From JACZYA01 sp965247455 (GTDB lineage: Bacteria > Acidobacteriota > Terriglobia > Acidiferrales > 2-02-FULL-67-57), in assembly GCA_965247455.1 (NCBI GenBank), contig CBDFHE010000012.1, positions 1 through 64,000 of the forward strand: a stretch of DNA of 64,000 bases, written 5' to 3'. Of this stretch, positions 59,450 through 64,000 are shown in pieces; the first letter of the stretch is position 1; the number at the start of each line of letters is the position of its first letter. The notes under the pieces are model-generated. The model was not told the origin of the DNA, searched no databases, and worked only from the letters and a program-made list of their open reading frames with translations. A program made the translations under genes and the position numbers.

Positions 59450-61312
59450 TCAGGATTTTCCCATCCCGGAGTTGAACCCTTTCGACGCCAGAATCTCCTG
59501 CAAGGTGGCGGTGGAGCGCGGCTGGCCGTCGCGGTATTCCTTCAGGGCGCGCCGCTCCATTTCCGGCGCCATCGCTTTCAGGCTCAACCCGATCCGGCGC
59601 TCGTTGGGGTTCAACTTGATAACTTTGAACTCGAACTCCGCCCCGGCCTTGACCTCGTCCCCGTCGGTGGGCAATTCGGAGATGTGGCACAAACCTCCCA
59701 CCCCCTCGGCCAGCTCCACGAACACGCCGAAGTCGGCGCGGCGAGTAACGCGGCCGTGGACGGACTTGCCCACGCGGACGCGGCTGACGTAGGTGGCCCA
59801 GGGGTCGGGCGTCAGGTCTTTCAGGCTCAGGCTCAAGCGCCGGTTGAGCACGTCCACCCTGAGCACCTTGGCCTGCACCGGCTGGCCGCGCTTCAACACT
59901 TCCGAGGGCTTCTTGAGTTTCTTCTTCCAACTCAGCTCCGAAAGGTGGACCAGACCCTCCACCCCCGGTTCCAGCTCGATGAAGGCGCCGAAGTCGGTCA
60001 GGCTCTTGACCGTCCCCTCGACCACGCTGCCGGGCGGAAACTTGGCCGCTATCGCTTGGAAGGGGTCGGGCTCGGTCTGGCGCAGGCCGAGCGAGAGCCG
60101 CTTCTCCGCCGGCTGCACATCCAGAATCGCGGCCTCCACCCAGTCGCCCTCGTTCAACACCTCCGAGGGATGCCGCACGCGCCGGGTCCAGCTCATCTCG
60201 GAAACGTGAATCAACCCTTCCAACCCCGGCTCCACTTCCACGAAAGCGCCGTAGTCCAGCAGGTGGGTCACGCGACCACGGACGCGCTCGCCGGTTCGGT
60301 ACTTAGCAGCCACTCCCGTCCAGGGATCGGGTTCAAGCTGCTTGAGGCCCAGCGAAATCCGCCCCTTTTTCTTCTCCACCTTGAGCACTTTGACGGTGAG
60401 CTCCTGGCCGGACGCGAGAGCTTCGGAGGGATGGGTGAGGCGGCGGTAGGAAATGTCGGTAATGTGCAGCAGGCCGTCCACGCCCCCCAGGTCAACAAAA
60501 GCGCCGTAGTCGGTCAGGTTCTTGACCGTGCCTTTCAGCTCCGCGCCTTCCTTGATAACTTCTTCCAACAGCTTTTTGCGCTGCACCTGCTCTTCTTCCA
60601 GCAGGACGCGGCGGCTGACCACGACGTTGCCCCGGTGCCGGTTCAGCCGAATGACGCGGGCGGTGAGCGTGCGACTCAGGAAGCCTTCCCAGTGCCGGAC
60701 CGGCCGCAGGTCCACCTGCGAGCCCGGCATGAAAGCCGTCAACGGGCGCCGGCGGGCGTGCGCCCCGGGAAGATTGATTTCCACTTCCAGCCCACCCCTG
60801 ACCCGGCGGGTGGCACGGCACCGGACCTTCTCCTGCTCGCGGTGGGCTCGCTCCACCTGCTCCCAGAGCTTCAGCCGGTGCGCCCCCTCGGACGAGCACG
60901 GGATGTAGCCATCCCGCGCCTGGCTGGCTTCCACCAGCACTTCGATGCTGTCGCCGGGCTGGGCGGTGATGTTCTCCTCTTCGTCGGTGAACTCGCCCAG
61001 CGGCACCACCCCTTCCGACTTCATCCCTAGGTCCACCACGATGCCGTCGGAGGTTACTTTGACCACGGTGGACTGGCGGATTTCGCCGGTGGTGGGAGCG
61101 GCCTCGCCGCTGTATTCGTCGATCAGTTGTTCGAGTTCGGCCTGGCTCAGCTCCTCGGCCTCGTCGGTGGCGGCCGGAGCTTCGCTGGTGGGAGGTTCTG
61201 CTGTGGCGTCGCTTGCTGGCGGCTGCGGTGTGTCCTCGACGGCCCCGGACTCAGCCGGGAGTTCGGCTGCGTCCGGCGGCACCACCGAATCATGTGGCAA
61301 CTGCGGCGTCAT
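59450..61312 (-). CDS. rpsA: 30S ribosomal protein S1 (six S1 domains)
   Basis: 620 residues. An N-terminal Ala/Pro/Glu-rich extension of about 70 residues precedes six OB-fold S1 repeats: about 77-145 (VVKVTSDGIVVDLGMKSEGV), 163-240, 258-330 (GTVKNLTDYGAFVDLGGVDG), 345-415 (GRVTHLLDYGAFVEVEPGLEG), 430-500 (GTVKSLTDFGAFIELEPGVEG) and 517-585 (GRVTRRADFGVFVELAEGVGG). Binds mRNA on the small subunit for initiation. Repeats 3-5 are the most canonical. A S1-type RNA-binding protein other than ribosomal S1 is possible, but the length and repeat count fit rpsA. Confidence 0.88.
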   Translation of the reverse strand: MTPQLPHDSVVPPDAAELPAESGAVEDTPQPPASDATAEPPTSEAPAATDEAEELSQAELEQLIDEYSGEAAPTTGEIRQSTVVKVTSDGIVVDLGMKSEGVVPLGEFTDEEENITAQPGDSIEVLVEASQARDGYIPCSSEGAHRLKLWEQVERAHREQEKVRCRATRRVRGGLEVEINLPGAHARRRPLTAFMPGSQVDLRPVRHWEGFLSRTLTARVIRLNRHRGNVVVSRRVLLEEEQVQRKKLLEEVIKEGAELKGTVKNLTDYGAFVDLGGVDGLLHITDISYRRLTHPSEALASGQELTVKVLKVEKKKGRISLGLKQLEPDPWTGVAAKYRTGERVRGRVTHLLDYGAFVEVEPGLEGLIHVSEMSWTRRVRHPSEVLNEGDWVEAAILDVQPAEKRLSLGLRQTEPDPFQAIAAKFPPGSVVEGTVKSLTDFGAFIELEPGVEGLVHLSELSWKKKLKKPSEVLKRGQPVQAKVLRVDVLNRRLSLSLKDLTPDPWATYVSRVRVGKSVHGRVTRRADFGVFVELAEGVGGLCHISELPTDGDEVKAGAEFEFKVIKLNPNERRIGLSLKAMAPEMERRALKEYRDGQPRSTATLQEILASKGFNSGMGKS

Positions 61313-61853
61313 TCCCGTCCCAGTATCAGGATCAGTAGCTCTTCAGAGGCGCTGTCTTCCCCCGCGGCCAGCGACGTAAGACCTACACCGGAGGGCTCGG
61401 AGCGAACTGCTTTCCCGCTGCGCCCCGCGCTGTTGCTGCCCTAAAACCTTCTCCCCTTGAGATGCGCAGCGGCCTCGCTCGGATGGCCTGCCATCGGCCC
61501 CCGAACTCAGGCACTATATCGGACGCTACCCGCCACTGTCAACGCTACGGCGTGTCCGACTGGTCTCCTGATTTTGCACCGAGCCCCCAGGCCCTTCAGG
61601 GCGAGCCCCTGCCCTTAGGGCACCTGTTCAGCCCACGGGCTTCTGCCCGTGGGACCCAGCGGCCTGCCTGCGGTAGGCAGGCGGAAGCTGCTGGGCTGAA
61701 CCTCGCCTTGAAAGGCCACAGCCGCCTCAGAGCCCTGACCTTAGTGGGGAAACGCCACGCATTTCGTCACCCGCCAAAGCAACACGCTTTTTCCCACTAT
61801 TCGGACTCTCTGCGTGCTATGCGTCCCTACCAGCGAAACTGGAATCGGGGAAA
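61313..61853. repeat. Non-coding repeat mosaic between the DnaC-like gene and rpsA
   Basis: About 540 bp with no supported gene. 61577-61624 is an inverted partial family A element (GCACCGAGCCCCCAGGCCC...). 61629-61652 is a CAGCCCACGGGC/GCCCGTGGG hairpin. 61656-61700 is a CCCAGCGG...GCTGCTGGG stem split by the family B palindrome (61663-61681). The rpsA promoter should lie near 61320-61420 but no good boxes are seen. Confidence 0.55.
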
Positions 61854-62654
61854 TTACCGGAAGGTCTGCGCTCGGCCCTGTCCCACCAGGCGGCGGAAGT
61901 CTTCGGCTTCGATGTGCACCACCTTGCACATTTCGTACAGGCGGGAGCGCATGCGCTCCCCGATGCGGTCGGCCAGGGTGTCCTCGCGCATGGCACCGCG
62001 GCGCGTGGGCGTGTCCAGATAGTTGGTGGTAACCAGGGTGACGCGCTTCTCGTTGTAGCGGGTGTTGAGGATGTGCGCCACCGTGTCCATCACCCAAACC
62101 GAGGGTTTGCTGGCCCCCAGGTCGTCCAGCAGCAGGACTTCGGTCTCCAGCACCGGCGCCAGCACCTGCATCTCCGTGGTCTGCACCACCGGGTTGTAGC
62201 TGGCCTGAATTTCCTTCAGCAATTCGCGGAAGTCGTAGAAGAGGCAGTCGGCGCCCTTCTCCACCAGCGCCCGCAGCAGCCCCACCCCTAGGTGGGTCTT
62301 ACCCACCCCGCACGGCCCCATGAACAACAGGCCCAGGTCGGCGTGGATGGGATAGGCCCGCACAAAGCTCTCGGCCATGACGCGCGCCTTGCTGAGCGAC
62401 TGGTTGAAGGCCGAATTCTCGTGAATGTTGGCCTGGAAGCTCTCGAAGTCGCAGTGCTGGTAACGCGCGGGGATGCGGGCCGTCCGCAACCGGCGTTCCA
62501 CTCCGCCTTGCGCCACACAGTCGCAGCGCACCACCCGGCGTACGCCCCCCGCCCCGCCTGCCCCGTCAACGGCGGGGTCGACGCTCTCGGCGCTTTCCAC
62601 CGGCTTCCAACCGGTGTCGCCGCACTGCAGACAAACTTTAGCGGAGGCTTCCAT
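61854..62654 (-). CDS. DnaC/IstB-like AAA+ ATPase
   Basis: 266 residues from MEASAKVCLQCGDTGW (62654; GGGGAG upstream; the frame to 62699 is an extension). A small zinc-ribbon-like N-terminus (CLQCGDTGW ... VRCDC) precedes the ATPase: Walker A GPCGVGKTHLG, Walker B VLLLDDLG, sensor TLVTTNY and a late arginine in LADRIGERMRSRLYEM. Resembles DnaC-type helicase loaders, DnaI and IstB. With no IS21 istA nearby, a chromosomal replication-associated loader is more likely. FDFRELL-type residues (LFYDFRELLKEIQ) fit DnaC/DnaI. Confidence 0.82.
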   Translation of the reverse strand: MEASAKVCLQCGDTGWKPVESAESVDPAVDGAGGAGGVRRVVRCDCVAQGGVERRLRTARIPARYQHCDFESFQANIHENSAFNQSLSKARVMAESFVRAYPIHADLGLLFMGPCGVGKTHLGVGLLRALVEKGADCLFYDFRELLKEIQASYNPVVQTTEMQVLAPVLETEVLLLDDLGASKPSVWVMDTVAHILNTRYNEKRVTLVTTNYLDTPTRRGAMREDTLADRIGERMRSRLYEMCKVVHIEAEDFRRLVGQGRAQTFR

Positions 62655-62725
62655 CGGACGACTCCCCGACAGCATAGTCGAGCGGGCCGCCCTTGACAAC
62701 CACTCGTCCCCAGGGACACCCGCTT

Positions 62726-62821
62726 CCCTGCGGCCTGCCTGCGGTAGGCAGGTGCTCGTCCTGAAGGCTTCAGCCCGAGACTTCTGCCCGAGGGCTTGCC
62801 CTGAAGGGCCGCAGGGCTCGG
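62726..62821. repeat. Family A element carrying a family B palindrome
   Basis: Same core as 1390-1458 (GCTCGTCCTGAAGGCTTCAG, GCCCTGAAGGGC, GGGCTCGGT), but the left arm is interrupted by CCTGCCTGCGGTAGGCAGG (62734-62752). The terminal stem is CCCTGCGG/CCGCAGGG rather than CCCCCAGG/CCTGGGGG, a compensated change. Confidence 0.75.
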
Positions 62822-62896
62822 TGTCGGCAGTTTGGTTCTCTCAGGGCACGGCGCAGACCGTCCCCCGACGAAACGGTCAACAATGGGATGGACAAG

Positions 62897-62986
62897 CCGA
62901 CGAAGAAGTGCCCGCGTTGCGGGGACTTCTTCGCCGCTACCTGTTCCTTTTCCAAGTAGCGACGATGCCCGTACGGGCATCGTCGG
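62897..62986. repeat. Family E double-hairpin element, copy 2
   Basis: Arm words CCGACGA, TCGCCGCTACC, GTAGCGACGA and TCGTCGG match those at 51269-51360. Hairpin tips here are AGAAGTGCCCGCG/GCGGGGACTTCT and TGCCCGTACGGGCA, different from copy 1 yet still self-complementary. Confidence 0.75.
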
Positions 62987-63142
62987 CTTTTCAAATTCGG
63001 TCCAGCAGCTTTTTTATCCCGAGCGGAAGTGACGCCGCTGGACTGAATTCCTGCCCCGGGGATGGAACGCCCCCTATCGCGCCCAGCCTCTACGCCCCTG
63101 TCGGAGGGAGTTGCGAGGCGACTGCCGGTGCGAAAGGGCGAA

Positions 63143-63571
63143 CTAGGCTTTCACTTTTTCTTGGGAGGTTGTTTCTTCGGCAGGAGCCGGGGGACGGGCG
63201 CGGGGGCCGACCCGCACCAGCGCGTTGCGGAAGCGCTCCTGCATGGAGCGGTCGCGCATCCGCTCCAACTCAACGTTGACGAAGCCGACAAAGTCTTCCA
63301 CCTGTTCCTGCAACCTTTCCATCTTCTCGCGCATGTTGAGGATCACTTCCACCCCGGCCAGGTTCACGCCCAGCTCGCGCGTCATCGCCAGCACCACTTC
63401 CAGCCGCTCCAAGTCTTCTTCGGTGTAGAGGCGGGTATTCCCTTCCGAGCGCGACGGCCGCAGCAGCCCCACCCGCTCGTAGAGCCGCAGCGTCTGCGGG
63501 TGGAGGCTGTACTTCTCCGCCACCGCGCTGATCATGTAGCCGACCTTCTCCGCCTTTTTCTTTTTCGCCAT
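63143..63571 (-). CDS. hspR: HspR-like MerR-family repressor of heat-shock genes
   Basis: 142 residues. The MerR-type helix-turn-helix and wing are YMISAVAEKYSLHPQTLRLY then ERVGLLRPSRSEGNTRLYTE; a coiled-coil dimer helix follows (VEVILNMREKMERLQEQVED). HspR represses dnaK/clpB operons at HAIR sites in Actinobacteria and others, with DnaK as co-repressor. The position directly after dnaJ (10 bp gap, same strand) is the classic dnaK-grpE-dnaJ-hspR order. The C-terminal Pro/Ala/Glu tail is not conserved. Confidence 0.88.
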   Translation of the reverse strand: MAKKKKAEKVGYMISAVAEKYSLHPQTLRLYERVGLLRPSRSEGNTRLYTEEDLERLEVVLAMTRELGVNLAGVEVILNMREKMERLQEQVEDFVGFVNVELERMRDRSMQERFRNALVRVGPRARPPAPAEETTSQEKVKA

Positions 63572-63581
63572 CGGTTTTGCT

Positions 63582-64000
63582 CTAGTGCGCTGCCGCCTCG
63601 TAAATCTCCGCCCGCGGGTCGTCGCGGGTCAAACGGGCAAAATCCTTCAGCATTTCCTTCTGCCGCTCGTCCAGCACCTTGGGCAGGACGATGCGCACCT
63701 CAACGTACTGGTCGCCGCGCGTGCCGGTGCGGAGCGAGGCCGCGCCCTTCTCCCGCAGCCGGAAGCGCTGGCCCGACTGCGTTCCGGTCGGCACCTTCAA
63801 CAGCGCGCGACCGTCAATGGTGGGCACCTCGATCCGCGCCCCCAAGGCTGCTTCGCTGACGGTGATGGGCACCACGGTGTAGATGTCGTCGCCGCGCCGC
63901 TCGAAGAACGGGTGCGGGCGCACCTGGGTGATGATGTAGAGGTCGCCGCTGGCTCCGCCGTAGATGCCGGCGTTGCCCTTGGCCGCCACCCGCACCCGCG
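63582..64000 (-). CDS. dnaJ: DnaJ/CbpA chaperone, C-terminal part (runs off the window)
   Basis: About 139 codons of the C-terminal substrate-binding domains: VRVAAKGNAGIYGGASGDLY, FFERRGDDIYTVVPITVSEA, ALGARIEVPTIDGRALLKVP and GTQSGQRFRLREKGAASLRT, then GDQYVEVRIVLPK and a final helix DERQKEMLKDFARL. It is a J-protein co-chaperone of DnaK. The J domain and any zinc finger lie beyond the window edge, so DnaJ versus CbpA-type cannot be decided. Followed by hspR. Confidence 0.88.
   Translation of the reverse strand, partial: RVRVAAKGNAGIYGGASGDLYIITQVRPHPFFERRGDDIYTVVPITVSEAALGARIEVPTIDGRALLKVPTGTQSGQRFRLREKGAASLRTGTRGDQYVEVRIVLPKVLDERQKEMLKDFARLTRDDPRAEIYEAAAH

Larger units (their letters stand above)
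62655..63142. other. Repeat-filled gap between hspR and the DnaC-like gene
   Basis: About 490 bp without a gene. Family A element with embedded family B palindrome at 62726-62821 and family E double hairpin at 62897-62986. The remainder holds nothing recognisable. Confidence 0.5.

Noticed and set aside
59684..61030. 448-codon open frame antisense to rpsA; similar long ones opposite ligA (32587-34272), ugd/epimerase (26688-28079) and the 485-residue phosphatase (15341-16642)
   Set aside because: Composition is typical of antisense frames in GC-rich genes, and the sense strand has clear domains in every case.
61854..62654. IstB of an IS21 element
   Set aside because: No istA transposase and no IS ends nearby. 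The N-terminal zinc-ribbon and solitary position fit a chromosomal DnaC/DnaI-like loader better.
62717..63060. Possible HAIR operator for HspR in the hspR-DnaC-like gap
   Set aside because: The inverted repeats present belong to dispersed families A, B and E and do not match CTTGAGT-N7-ACTCAAG. The real operator would lie upstream of the dnaK operon, outside the window.

Overview
The window reads as a GC-rich chromosomal contig of a member of the Acidobacteriota. This is inferred from gene content and order, not from a marker gene: a double-length ThyX-like protein next to rpmE, the order DUF1385-prfA-prmC, secreted carboxypeptidase-regulatory/TPR and PEGA/TPR proteins, a bactofilin, the hspR-dnaJ pair, a PEP-CTERM protein, and many small palindromic intergenic repeats. 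Several genes carry apparent single-base frameshifts (galT, an O-antigen ligase-like gene, a PilZ-like gene), so the sequence may be a draft or metagenome assembly. Some of these lesions could be sequence errors.

Layout. 1-8.8 kb: metabolic and housekeeping genes (DUF218 protein, galT, nuoI, tRNA-Ser(CGA), exported methyltransferase, tadA, PEGA/TPR protein, ICMT-like methyltransferase, SDR, nitroreductase, DUF429). 8.6-11.1 kb: cstA with its small partner ybdD. 11.3-13.4 kb: gene debris (TPR tail, a broken glycan-lyase-like gene, a 60-codon glmS stub) around an intact bactofilin. 13.5-28.7 kb: a surface-polysaccharide locus with two nucleotide-sugar dehydrogenases, an epimerase, a polysaccharide deacetylase, three alkaline-phosphatase-superfamily genes (one a chimera), an O-antigen ligase/polymerase-like protein, a GT2 glycosyltransferase, a truncated ArnT/PMT-like transferase and a truncated PEP-CTERM protein. 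Three nearly identical 1670-bp IS1380-family elements (23756, 28717, 34274) cut through the end of this locus. 30.8-34.2 kb: RNase P RNA, a hypothetical membrane protein and ligA. 36.2-44.4 kb: a DagK-like lipid kinase, a DUF457-like membrane protein, a VTT/DedA protein, the membrane pyrophosphatase hppA and an MscS channel. 44.4-54.3 kb, all on the minus strand: rpmE, thyX-like, a hypothetical protein, DUF1385, prfA, prmC, dinB, cca and an SRPBCC protein. 54.4-64 kb: TPR protein, PilZ-like protein, acyl-CoA dehydrogenase, HIT, HU, rpsA, a DnaC-like ATPase, hspR and the 3' part of dnaJ.

How parts fit together. The 13.5-28.7 kb genes can supply oxidised sugar nucleotides (UDP-uronic acids, a UDP-HexNAcA-type sugar), transfer and polymerise sugars, and trim or decorate the product; the PEP-CTERM tail suggests an exosortase elsewhere in the genome. 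CstA/YbdD fits pyruvate or peptide uptake during starvation. HppA, MscS, DagK-like and VTT proteins concern membrane energetics and lipids. The prfA-prmC pair couples a release factor to the enzyme that methylates its GGQ glutamine.

The most unusual layer is the repeats. At least five families of short palindromic elements fill the intergenic regions. They nest in one another, and one appears inside rnpB and another, in frame, inside prmC. A further oddity is a 109-bp-period tandem triplication of the 3' end of an acyl-CoA dehydrogenase gene.
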